Positions 34,803 to 42,199 of a DNA stretch of 64,000 bases are shown piece by piece. The DNA is taken from assembly GCF_018603905.1 (NCBI RefSeq), contig NZ_JAHFZZ010000004.1, positions 124,001 through 188,000 on the forward strand. The letters run 5' to 3'. The translations under genes and the position numbers were made by a program. The DNA comes from Nonomuraea sp. NEAU-A123. GTDB taxonomy: Bacteria; Actinomycetota; Actinomycetes; Streptosporangiales; Streptosporangiaceae. How positions within the stretch are numbered: position 1 is the stretch's first letter; each line of letters begins with the position of its first letter. The notes under the pieces are model-generated. The model worked only from the letters and a program-made list of their open reading frames with translations. It ran no database searches and was not told where the DNA came from.

Positions 34803-36455
34803 GTGTCGCCTGCAAGTTCGACTCGCTCGAAGCCACAAGAGCTGAACGAGCCCGTCATTCAGCGACTGCTCGAGCGTGGGCGCTCGCAGGGTTTCCTCGA
34901 GTCTGAGGATGTCCGTCAGGCCTTCGAGGAGGCGGACATCCCCATGTCTCACGCCGCCGCATTTTTGCGGAACCTCAGTAAAGAGGGCGTGACCGTGGTG
35001 GTGACCGCCGCGGATTCGGCTGCGCCGAAAAAGTCTCGTGGTCCAGCAAAGCGCCGTACCGCTGCCCCCGTCAAGACCAAGGCCGCAGCGGCCGCCAAAG
35101 AGCAGCAGCCTGAGACCGTGACCGCGGTCGTGGGCGCCGCCGAAGCCGAGCCCGCCCCCAAGAAGGCGGCTCCCGCCAAGAAGGCCGCTCCGGCGGCGAA
35201 GAAGGCGGCCGTGCCCGCCAAGAAGGCCAAGCCGGAGAGCGCTGGGCCTGCCGAGACCAAGCCGAAGAGCCCTGAGGGCGTCGACGACGACGAGGACATC
35301 GAGATCGAGGCGGATGTCGACCTCGAAGACCTCGAAGACATCGTGGTCGATGACGAGGAGATCGTCGCCGCGGACGACTCCGAGACCGAGGACGCTACGG
35401 AAACCGACGACGACACCGAGGACGAGCCCAAGGCCGCCGACGTGGCAGCCGTCGCCGTCGCGGAGAAGACCGAGGACGAGGTCCTCATCCTCTCCGACGA
35501 CGACGATGACGCGCCGGTCGCGCAGGTGGCCGCCGCCGGCGCCACCGCCGACCCGGTCAAGGACTACCTCAAGCAGATCGGAAAGGTCCCCCTGCTCAAC
35601 GCCGAGCAGGAGGTCGAGCTGGCCAAGCGCATCGAGGCGGGACTGTTCGCCGAGGAGCAGCTGGGCGGCGGCGAGACCGAGGTCCTGCCGGTCGACGTCC
35701 GGGCCGAGCTCGAGTGGATCGCCGAGGACGGCCGCCGGGCCAAGAACCACCTGCTGGAGGCCAACCTCCGCCTGGTGGTCTCGCTGGCCAAGCGCTACAC
35801 CGGTCGCGGCATGCTGTTCCTGGACCTGATCCAGGAGGGCAACCTCGGCCTGATCCGCGCGGTCGAGAAGTTCGACTACACCAAGGGCTACAAGTTCTCC
35901 ACCTACGCCACGTGGTGGATCCGGCAGGCGATCACCAGGGCCATGGCCGACCAGGCGCGGACCATCCGCATCCCGGTCCACATGGTCGAAGTGATCAACA
36001 AGCTGGCCCGGGTTCAGCGGCAGATGCTGCAGGACCTCGGCCGCGAGCCCACGCCGGAAGAGCTGGCCCGCGAGCTGGACATGACCCCCGAGAAGGTGGT
36101 CGAGGTCCAGAAGTACGGTCGCGAGCCCATCTCGCTGCACACCCCCCTCGGCGAGGAGGGCGACAGCGAGTTCGGTGACCTCATCGAGGACTCCGAGGCC
36201 ATCGTGCCGGCCGACGCCGTCAGCTTCACGCTGCTCCAGGAGCAGCTGCACTCCGTTCTCGACACCTTGTCGGAGCGGGAAGCGGGCGTCGTGTCGATGC
36301 GATTCGGTCTCACGGACGGGCAGCCGAAGACACTCGACGAGATCGGCAAGGTCTACGGGGTGACGCGCGAGCGCATCCGGCAGATCGAGTCGAAGACGAT
36401 GTCCAAGCTGCGTCACCCGTCCCGGTCCCAGGTGCTCCGCGACTACCTGGACTAA
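34803..36455 (+). CDS. rpoD: principal RNA polymerase sigma factor RpoD/HrdB (SigA)
   Basis: This is a 550-aa housekeeping sigma-70 factor. The N-terminal ~230 residues contain a region 1.1-like part ([20 protein letters not shown]), then a Lys/Ala-rich stretch and a long acidic run, as in actinobacterial HrdB. Region 1.2 begins [16 protein letters not shown]. Region 2 has [20 protein letters not shown] and [17 protein letters not shown]. Region 4 ends with [20 protein letters not shown]. Translation probably starts at the GTG at 34803 with AGAGGT upstream; the frame from 34671 adds sequence unlike HrdB. The 240-base leader has a TAGGGT hexamer (34633-34638) that could be a -10 element. A strong hairpin terminator follows the stop. 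Confidence 0.96.
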   Translation: MSPASSTRSKPQELNEPVIQRLLERGRSQGFLESEDVRQAFEEADIPMSHAAAFLRNLSKEGVTVVVTAADSAAPKKSRGPAKRRTAAPVKTKAAAAAKEQQPETVTAVVGAAEAEPAPKKAAPAKKAAPAAKKAAVPAKKAKPESAGPAETKPKSPEGVDDDEDIEIEADVDLEDLEDIVVDDEEIVAADDSETEDATETDDDTEDEPKAADVAAVAVAEKTEDEVLILSDDDDDAPVAQVAAAGATADPVKDYLKQIGKVPLLNAEQEVELAKRIEAGLFAEEQLGGGETEVLPVDVRAELEWIAEDGRRAKNHLLEANLRLVVSLAKRYTGRGMLFLDLIQEGNLGLIRAVEKFDYTKGYKFSTYATWWIRQAITRAMADQARTIRIPVHMVEVINKLARVQRQMLQDLGREPTPEELARELDMTPEKVVEVQKYGREPISLHTPLGEEGDSEFGDLIEDSEAIVPADAVSFTLLQEQLHSVLDTLSEREAGVVSMRFGLTDGQPKTLDEIGKVYGVTRERIRQIESKTMSKLRHPSRSQVLRDYLD

Positions 36456-36472
36456 CGCAAGCTCGCTTCACC

Positions 36473-36508
36473 CCTGGCCCCGCACAGCGCTCGCTGTGCG
36501 GGGCCAGG
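36473..36508. terminator. strong hairpin terminator after rpoD
   Basis: A 17-bp perfect inverted repeat (left arm 36473-36489, right arm 36492-36508) with a minimal CT centre lies between rpoD and the converging MarR gene. It probably terminates both transcripts. Confidence 0.85.
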
Positions 36509-36532
36509 TGCGTTTAAGCCCCCCTGTGTGTT

Positions 36533-36997
36533 TTACGTCCCCTGCGTGAGGCGTTCCGCCTGGGCGCGGCCTACGGCGGTGGCCCGGCGCAGGTAGTCGG
36601 CGATCACGGCCAGCTCCGCGTCCGTGTACGCGTCCAGCACCTCGCTGAACGCCTTGCCCGGCGTATCCCAGGCTTTCCCGATCCTGGCCCGGGCCGTTGG
36701 AACGAGGGCGACCAGCGCCCGCCTGCGGTCGGCCGGGTCGGCCTGCCGTACGACCAGACCGGCCTTCTCCAGCCGGTCCACCAGGCGGGTGGCGGAGCCG
36801 GGCGTCAGGCCGGTCAGCCGGGCGATCTCGCCGGTGCTCACCGGCCCGGACTCCACATCCAGCAGGGCCACGCACTGCAGGTCGGTGGAGTGAATGCCCA
36901 AATGGTCAGCCAGCGCCTGATTAAACAGGACATATGCCGCATAATGCCGCTGGCTCTCGTCGATGATCTGCTTCAGCGTTTCCGCTCGGGTTGACAC
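36533..36997 (-). CDS. MarR family transcriptional regulator
   Basis: This 154-aa winged-helix regulator has the MarR DNA-binding core: LLDVESGPVSTGEIARLTGL, then TPGSATRLVDRLEKAGLVVR and the wing QADPADRRRALVALV. MarR dimers usually repress a divergent gene and release on binding a ligand. The frame opens at a TTG at 37036, but I prefer the GTG at 36997 because GGAG sits seven bases ahead and the longer form would cover a palindromic operator. The divergent gene is a DHA2 efflux pump, the standard arrangement for a MarR-controlled exporter. The ligand is unknown. Confidence 0.88.
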   Translation of the reverse strand: MSTRAETLKQIIDESQRHYAAYVLFNQALADHLGIHSTDLQCVALLDVESGPVSTGEIARLTGLTPGSATRLVDRLEKAGLVVRQADPADRRRALVALVPTARARIGKAWDTPGKAFSEVLDAYTDAELAVIADYLRRATAVGRAQAERLTQGT

Positions 36998-37023
36998 CAG
37001 GTCGCTCCATGCCTCATATTTGC

Positions 37024-37051
37024 TTGCGTCACGCAATCTTTGCGTGGCGCA
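37024..37051. promoter_or_regulatory. MarR operator candidate between regulator and efflux gene
   Basis: TTGCGTCACGCAA (37024-37036) is a perfect 13-base palindrome. A second element, TGCGTGGCGCA (37041-37051), has 4-bp arms, centred 16 bases away. Both lie in the divergent MarR/DHA2 promoter region. Confidence 0.65.
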
Positions 37052-37090
37052 CTCTTTGTGTCACGTACGCATTCTATCGGGGGGATCCGC

Positions 37091-38671
37091 ATGTCCACGC
37101 TCATCCGCGCCTCACCCGTCCAGGCGGACCGGCGGTGGGCGGTCCTGGCCGTCATCCTCGCCGCCGCCGTCCTGGACCTGCTCGACGCGACGATCACCAA
37201 CGTCGCCGCCCCCACGATCGCGGCCGACCTCGGCGGGGGAGCGGCCCTCATCCAGTGGCTCGGCGCCGCCTACGCGCTGGCACTCGGGGTCCTGCTGGTG
37301 GTCGGCGGGCGGCTCGGCGACCGCTACGGGCGGCGCCGGCTCTTCCTTCTCGGCATCACCGGCTTCACGCTCGCCTCCGTCGTCTGTGGCCTGGCGGTCG
37401 GCCCCGGCATGCTGATCGGTGCCCGGCTGGTGCAGGGCGGGTTCGGGGCGCTGATGATCCCCCAGGGGTTCGGGATTCTGGGCGCGGTCTTTCCCCGGGA
37501 CCAGCTTGGCAAGGCCTTCAGCGTGTTCGCCCCTGGGCTCGGCGTCTCTTCGGTCGGGGGGCCGGTGCTGGCCGGCTTTCTGATTGAGGCTGATCTGGGT
37601 GGGCTGGGGTGGCGGGCGATGTTCCTGATCAACATCGTGCTCGGGGGCGCCGCACTCCTGGCCGCCATCCGCCTCCTGCCCGCCGACGGACCGCGTCCCG
37701 CCGACGGCCCGCATCCTGCGGACGTCTCCCGCTCCACCGGGGCCGCGCGCTCCGTTGGGACTCCCAGCTCCGGCGTGGGCCCCAGTGCTGACCGGATTTC
37801 CGGCTCTGACGACCGGGATCGCTCCGAGGGTCGCTCCGGAAACCGTTCTGGGAGCCGCCCTGAGGGCCGCTCTGGGGCGGCTGGGGTGGCGGTGGACGGT
37901 GTGGGTGCCGGGGTGCTGGCGGTGACCATGGTGGGCCTCCTGTACGGCCTGATCGACGGCTCGGCTCACGGGTGGACGCTCGTCCCGATCCTGTGCCTGG
38001 CCGGTGGGCTGGTGTTCTTCGGCTTGTTCTGCGTACGCCAGCGCACCGCCGCCAACCCGCTGATCGAACCGTCGCTGCTGCGTAACCGCGGCTTCACCGC
38101 CGGACTCGTGCTGGGCGTCGTCTTCTTCGCCGCCGTGTCCGGCCTGCTGTACGTGCTCGTGCTGTACATGCAGTACGGCCTGCGCTTCACGCCCGTGCGG
38201 GCGGCGCTCGGCCTGGCCCCGGTGGCGGTGGGGATCGTCATCGCCTCGGTGGCCTGTCACAAGCTCATCGCCCGGCTCGGCCGGACCCTGATCGTCATCG
38301 GGCTGGCCATCGCGCTGGTCGGCACCGGCTGGCTGCTGGCCGTCGTCTGCGGTGTCGCGGGCGGCGTCTGGCCCCTCGTTCTCGCCGCGCTCGTCATCGG
38401 GCTGGGCATGGGCACCTGCTTCGGCACCATCTATGACGTCACCCTGGGCGACATCGACCCACGTGAGGCCGGCAGCGCCAGCGGGGCACTCACCGCGACC
38501 CAGCAACTGGCCAACGCCATCGGTGCCGCCGCCGTGACCACCGTCTACTTCCGTACCGGCGACCAGGTGGAGGCCGCCACCGGCAGCCTGCTCGTCGTGG
38601 TCGTCGCCACGATCGTCTGCTGCGGCCTGGTGTGGCTCCTGCCCCGCAAGGCCCAGCCCCACCACGGCTGA
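37091..38671 (+). CDS. MFS transporter, DHA2 family drug exporter
   Basis: This is a 526-aa proton-coupled exporter with 14 predicted helices. The first helix has LDLLDATITNVAAPTIA, and motif A reads GGRLGDRYGRRRLFLLG. Motif C-like GVSSVGGPVLAGFL follows TM5. Between about residues 195 and 265 a hydrophilic loop of some 65 residues is inserted. It begins with repeats of PADGP and continues with Ser/Arg/Gly-rich sequence, far longer than normal between these helices. The ATG at 37091 follows GGGGGA. It is divergent from a MarR gene and separated by operator-like palindromes, so repression by that MarR is likely. The drug or metabolite is unknown. Confidence 0.92.
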   Translation: MSTLIRASPVQADRRWAVLAVILAAAVLDLLDATITNVAAPTIAADLGGGAALIQWLGAAYALALGVLLVVGGRLGDRYGRRRLFLLGITGFTLASVVCGLAVGPGMLIGARLVQGGFGALMIPQGFGILGAVFPRDQLGKAFSVFAPGLGVSSVGGPVLAGFLIEADLGGLGWRAMFLINIVLGGAALLAAIRLLPADGPRPADGPHPADVSRSTGAARSVGTPSSGVGPSADRISGSDDRDRSEGRSGNRSGSRPEGRSGAAGVAVDGVGAGVLAVTMVGLLYGLIDGSAHGWTLVPILCLAGGLVFFGLFCVRQRTAANPLIEPSLLRNRGFTAGLVLGVVFFAAVSGLLYVLVLYMQYGLRFTPVRAALGLAPVAVGIVIASVACHKLIARLGRTLIVIGLAIALVGTGWLLAVVCGVAGGVWPLVLAALVIGLGMGTCFGTIYDVTLGDIDPREAGSASGALTATQQLANAIGAAAVTTVYFRTGDQVEAATGSLLVVVVATIVCCGLVWLLPRKAQPHHG

Positions 38672-38790
38672 GCAGCTCGCACGGAGCTCAGCCGTGCCGC
38701 TGAACAAGCTCTCACAAAGCGTCACCGCTGAGCTTCCCGCACAAAAACCATCAAGCCCTGATCAATCATCAAGAAAGGCACATCCCCGAT

Positions 38791-39612
38791 ATGACCACCC
38801 TCGTTACCGGTGCTCGCGGCGCCGTGGCCACCGAGCTCATCGCCCTCCTGCGCCGACGCGGCCTGCCCGTCCGCCCGGCCTCCCGGCAGCCGGCCGACCC
38901 GTCGATCGCCACGTGCGACCTCACCGACCCCGCGACGTTCCCCGCCGCTCTGGCAGGCGTCACCTCGGTCTTCCTGTACGCCGAACCGGCGCACATCGAC
39001 GACTTCGTCAAGGAGGCGACCGCGGCCGGAGTCGAGCACATCGTGCTGCTCTCGTCCTCGTCCGTACTCGGCCCGGACGCCGAGGTCAGCCCCATGGCCA
39101 AGTCCCACCTGGACGTGGAGCGCGCACTGACCGCCGCCTCCTTCCGCAGCACGCTGCTGCGCCCGGGTACGTTCGCCGGCAACGCGCAGGCCTGGTCCTG
39201 GACCGTCAAGGCCGGTAACCCCGTGAGCCTGCCGTACCCGAACTCGTCCAACGACCCCATCCACGAGGCCGACGTCGCCGAGGCGGCCGCCGCCGTGCTT
39301 ACCGACCCGGCGCTGGGCGGCCGGCCGTACTGGCTGACCGGGCCTGCATCGGTCACCTTCGCCGAGCAGATCGCCATCCTCAGCCACGTGACCGGCAGAG
39401 ACATCGCCATCAAGAACGTCACACGCGAGGAGTGGAAGGCGGAGATGGCCGACTACATCCCCGGACCCTTCGCCGACGCGTTGCTGGACTGGTGGCAGTC
39501 GAACGACGGGGTCCCGGCCGAGATCACCACGGACCTCGAGCGGTTGATCGGCCGCCCCGGCCGTACGTTCGCGACCTGGGCGGCCGACCACGTGGGTGAC
39601 TTCACAGGCTGA
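38791..39612 (+). CDS. NAD(P)-binding NmrA/SDR-type protein
   Basis: This 273-aa Rossmann-fold protein begins MTTLVTGARGAVATELIALL, the atypical SDR glycine motif. It continues with AGVEHIVLLSSSSVLGPD and STLLRPGTFAGNAQAW, matching NmrA-like or SDR-a5-type proteins (QOR2-like). The catalytic YxxxK of classical SDRs is not evident, which fits a redox-sensing or quinone-reductase-like member. It lies downstream of the DHA2 exporter on the same strand with a 119-base gap, so co-transcription is possible. The 3' end overlaps the converging yaaA by 11 bases. The ribosome-binding site AAAGG is distant. The reaction is unknown. Confidence 0.82.
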   Translation: MTTLVTGARGAVATELIALLRRRGLPVRPASRQPADPSIATCDLTDPATFPAALAGVTSVFLYAEPAHIDDFVKEATAAGVEHIVLLSSSSVLGPDAEVSPMAKSHLDVERALTAASFRSTLLRPGTFAGNAQAWSWTVKAGNPVSLPYPNSSNDPIHEADVAEAAAAVLTDPALGGRPYWLTGPASVTFAEQIAILSHVTGRDIAIKNVTREEWKAEMADYIPGPFADALLDWWQSNDGVPAEITTDLERLIGRPGRTFATWAADHVGDFTG

Positions 39613-40336
39613 CGTCCAGGGTCCAGGGGCGGTTGGGGCGGGCGGGCTCGATCAGGTGGACCGCGTAGCCCTGGCCGGAGAGGAACTCGGCCAGGTCGCC
39701 GGGGGTGGCGGGATCTGCCCCGATCTCCAACAGGGTGCGGGCGATCTCGCCACGGGTGGCCTTGGCCATGTGGCTGACCACCTTGCCCTCACGGAACACC
39801 CGTACCGCCACAGAACGCTCCCCGGCCTGCCAGGCTCCGGCGTACGTGGCCGAACGCAGGTCGACCACCAGCCCGTCCAGGCGCTCCAGCTCCTTGGACA
39901 CCTTGGGCCGCCAGAAGGCGGCCAGCCCGCCGAGAGCCGGCAGGCTCACCCCCATCGACAGCCGGTACGGGGGGATGCGGTCGATGATCCGCAACACGCC
40001 CCAAAGGCCGGAGAAGATGAGCACCGACTCCTCGGCCCGCTTCCTGGCCTCGTCCGTCAAGGTGCCGAGACCGAGCTTCTCGTACAGGACACCGGTGTAC
40101 AAATCGGACGCAGGGAGGGCGGGAGCGGTTTGGAGTTCCAGGTTTTTGGCCAGCTCGCCCGCCAGGCCAGGCGACAGGCCGAGCACGTCGAGGGCGTCAC
40201 GCCGTTTGGACGCTCTGATGAGCGCGGTCAGCACGCGTTTGCGCGGTCTGTCCAGGGCGGGGAACGAAAGCTCCCCCAAGGGGGGACCACTGCCTTCCCC
40301 GGCCTTCCCCTCCGAAGGCGGCAACAAAATCAGCAC
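39602..40336 (-). CDS. yaaA: YaaA family peroxide stress protein (DUF328)
   Basis: This 244-aa protein starts MLILLPPSEGKAGEGSGPPL and contains LYTGVLYEKLG, LIFSGLWGVLRIIDRIPPYR and SHMAKATRGEIARTL. These blocks are typical of YaaA/DUF328. E. coli YaaA lowers intracellular free iron under peroxide stress and has a DNA-binding fold; extension of that role to actinobacteria is by homology only. Translation begins at a GTG at 40336. The gene converges on the NmrA-like gene and overlaps it by 11 bases. Confidence 0.9.
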   Translation of the reverse strand: MLILLPPSEGKAGEGSGPPLGELSFPALDRPRKRVLTALIRASKRRDALDVLGLSPGLAGELAKNLELQTAPALPASDLYTGVLYEKLGLGTLTDEARKRAEESVLIFSGLWGVLRIIDRIPPYRLSMGVSLPALGGLAAFWRPKVSKELERLDGLVVDLRSATYAGAWQAGERSVAVRVFREGKVVSHMAKATRGEIARTLLEIGADPATPGDLAEFLSGQGYAVHLIEPARPNRPWTLDVSL

Positions 40337-40518
40337 GCCCCAGCATAGTGAATGCCCGGCACCCCTCGTGAGACCGCCCGACCTGCCCTCTCCTCGGGAG
40401 GACCATCCGACACCGAGGTGCTGCCCGCCGCGACGGCCCGCCGGTGCACGGCGTCGGCGCCGTCCACGTACAGGTGCAGGAACGCGGGCGTCGGCCCCTT
40501 CTCCGAGAAGGCCACCGG
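40330..40518 (-). pseudogene. fragment of a VOC/glyoxalase (PhnB-like) gene
   Basis: In the minus frame this stretch reads FSEKGPTPAFLHLYVDG followed by ADAVHRRAVAAGSTSV, the middle strand-helix unit of PhnB-type VOC proteins. After that the similarity to the expected YGDR..RDPFGN segment is lost. The upstream half of the domain is absent. It overlaps the yaaA start by seven bases. The open frame continues upstream to 40749 but translates a repeat element there. I consider it a decayed gene remnant. Confidence 0.45.
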
Positions 40519-40626
40519 CTCTCGCCGGAGTGGCGACCCGCTTTCTGCGGTGGCCAGGCCACCCGCTCTCGCGGAAAGGCCCCCGCTCTCTGCGGCGAGA
40601 ACCGCCGGTCGCGATCGACGCCCGCC

Positions 40627-40751
40627 GTGCGCGGGTTCACGCTCCGTGTTGTCGCCGCTCTTTTCCCATCCTGTACGGCACAGCCTGGCCGGCCGCCACC
40701 CGCCGTCCGGGGCCGGGGGCCTCCAGGAATACGGCTGCTGAACCCGCACGT
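40627..40751 (+). repeat. dispersed repeat element, copy 1
   Basis: The sequence from about 40660 to 40750 (including TACGGCACAGCC, GCCACCCGCCG, then GGCCTCCAGGAATACGGC, TGCTGAACCCGCACG) aligns with the reverse complement of 58365-58450. The core GGCCTCCAGGAAAACGGC-CGCTGAACCCG is shared with two copies near 58.2-58.4 kb. A GCGGGTTCA at 40631-40639 is inverted relative to TGAACCCGC at 40739-40747, giving rough terminal inverted repeats about 120 bases apart. No coding capacity. It probably belongs to a small non-autonomous or palindromic repeat family. Confidence 0.6.
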
Positions 40752-40822
40752 GGCCGGCCGCCGATACGACGCGTCCTTGGCCGCCTCCATGGCAGGTCCA
40801 GCCGGTTGGGTAGGGTGCGCGG

Positions 40823-41518
40823 ATGGACTTTGACCTGCTTGTTCATGAAGCCTGGCCGGCCTATGAGCAGCGGACGCACGACGGTTGGATCCTTCGTTAC
40901 GCCGGCGGCGTGACCAAGCGGGCGAACTCCGTGCTCGCCCTGGAACGGCCCGCCGATCTCGCCGGTGCGATCGAGGCGGCCGAGGCTTTCTACGCCGAGA
41001 AGGGGCAGCGGAGCGTGTTCTCCGTTGGGGTGGGGGCCATGCCGGGGCTTGACGACGAGTTGGCCGCCCGCGGGTATGGGGTCGTCGATCCGACCGTGAT
41101 CATGGTGGGGGGCGGGGTGCTGGAGGCTGTTCATCAGGTGCGGGTCGAGGAGCGGCCCTGGCCGGGGTGGCTGGAGACCTGGTGGGCCGTGGACGGGCGG
41201 TATGCCGAGGGCGTGGAGGCGGCTGAGCGGATCTGCAAGGGGGTGCCCGCCCTGTATGCCGCGGTCGAGGAGGACGGCCGGGCCGTCGCCGTCGGGCGGG
41301 GCGTGCCGCAGGGGGAGACGCTCGGGATCTACTGCATGGCCACATTGCCGCAGGCGCGCCGCCGTGGGCTGGCCAGAAGCGTCCTGCGCGCCCTCGTACG
41401 GGGCGGTGGAGCGCGGTCGGCCTATCTGGTGACCACGGCGCCCAACGAGGCGGCTCAGGCCCTGTATCGAAGCGAGGGCTTCGAGGTGCGGGCCCGCTAT
41501 CACTACCGGGTGAGATGA
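40823..41518 (+). CDS. GNAT family N-acetyltransferase
   Basis: This 231-aa protein has a C-terminal GNAT domain: YAAVEEDGRAVAVGRGV, then the acetyl-CoA-binding motif A MATLPQARRRGLARSVLRAL, and the end TTAPNEAAQALYRSEGFEVR. The N-terminal ~110 residues (MDFDLLVHEAWPAYEQRTHDG...) form a degenerate first GNAT half, as in other long actinobacterial members. It would acetylate a small molecule, peptide N-terminus or antibiotic; the acceptor is not predictable. The ribosome-binding site is weak (GGGTAGGG some 14 bases ahead). A tandem-repeat tract and a hairpin follow the stop. Confidence 0.85.
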   Translation: MDFDLLVHEAWPAYEQRTHDGWILRYAGGVTKRANSVLALERPADLAGAIEAAEAFYAEKGQRSVFSVGVGAMPGLDDELAARGYGVVDPTVIMVGGGVLEAVHQVRVEERPWPGWLETWWAVDGRYAEGVEAAERICKGVPALYAAVEEDGRAVAVGRGVPQGETLGIYCMATLPQARRRGLARSVLRALVRGGGARSAYLVTTAPNEAAQALYRSEGFEVRARYHYRVR

Positions 41519-41640
41519 GACCGCATGGAGATGGGACCGCGCGAGATCAGATCGGGCGGGATGGGACCGCGCGAGATGAGACCGCATGGAGATGAGTTCG
41601 GGCGGGATGAGATCGCGCGGGATGAGATCGGCTGAGATAT
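41512..41640 (+). repeat. short tandem-repeat tract after the GNAT gene
   Basis: About 130 bases composed of degenerate units built from GAGATGAGACCGCATGG and GGGATGGGACCGCGCGAGA. A 22-base unit at 41512-41533 recurs exactly at 41573-41594 (period 61). ATGGGACCGCGCGAGAT recurs at 41531 and 41561 (period 30). The tract starts inside the last codons of the GNAT gene and ends at the terminator hairpin. No ORF is evident. Confidence 0.75.
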
Positions 41641-41642
41641 GA

Positions 41643-41681
41643 CGGAACGGCGGTCCCGGGCATACCGGGACCGCCGTTCCG
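41643..41681. terminator. strong hairpin terminator between GNAT and DUF7455 genes
   Basis: A 17-bp perfect stem (41643-41659 with 41665-41681) and a GCATA loop lie between two converging genes. AT-rich sequence with TTGTTATC follows on the plus strand. Confidence 0.85.
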
Positions 41682-41722
41682 CGTTGCGCAATATGTTGTT
41701 ATCTCATCACGACCAGCGCGGG

Positions 41723-41953
41723 TTAGCGCTCGTCGTTGGGGGCCACTACTGGGGTTTCGCTGAGCCGAGCAGACTCGTCCAGGATGTCGGCGCCCTTCTC
41801 GCGAAGCGCTGCAATGTGCTGACGCCCGTGATGAGCGCAGAACAGCAGCTCCCCACCCACGGGCAGGGTCGCGCGAATGTATGCCTGGGCGCCGCAACGG
41901 TCGCAGCGGTCGAGGGCCGTCAGCGGCTTAACGGGGGCGAGAGCTCCAGTCAC
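41723..41953 (-). CDS. DUF7455 small zinc-binding protein
   Basis: This 76-aa protein carries Cys17 and Cys20 (CDRCG) and Cys39 with His41/His42 (FCAHHG), a probable C2-CH zinc site between two short strands (QAYIRATLPVGGELLFC). The start, TALDRCDRCGAQAYIR, is typical of the DUF7455 family, which is widespread in actinobacteria between the principal sigma factor region and the topoisomerase IV genes. The position here, upstream of and divergent from parE, matches that synteny. The function is unknown. Confidence 0.8.
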   Translation of the reverse strand: MTGALAPVKPLTALDRCDRCGAQAYIRATLPVGGELLFCAHHGRQHIAALREKGADILDESARLSETPVVAPNDER

Positions 41954-42136
41954 GTATCGCCTTTCGGGTCACCCCCGCCGAAGCGAGGATCTGGCGTCAG
42001 TCACTTGGACAACATCTAACCGGACGTGGACGTTCCCAATCACAGCCTCGCTACGCCGAGAGCAGAATGTGGCCGGAAGTAATGACGAGCAGTCGCCTGG
42101 TAACACCAAACCTGCCGTCATGGCAAGCTTGTACGC

Positions 42137-42167
42137 GTGCGTAGGGGAAGAACGATAGGCTACGCAC
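42137..42167. promoter_or_regulatory. inverted repeat in the parE promoter region
   Basis: GTGCGTAG (42137-42144) and CTACGCAC (42160-42167) form a perfect 8-bp inverted repeat with a 15-base spacer. It brackets a TAGGCT hexamer (42156-42161) that could be a -10 element, 33 bases upstream of the parE GTG. It may be an operator or a leader stem. Confidence 0.4.
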
Positions 42168-42199
42168 ACATGTTCGATGCCTAGGCCAGGGGAGTTGGA

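Noticed and set aside
40536..40595. CRISPR-like short repeats (CCCGCTCTCTGCGG units)
   Set aside because: Only three degenerate units at irregular 20-25-base spacing, with no spacer pattern or cas genes.
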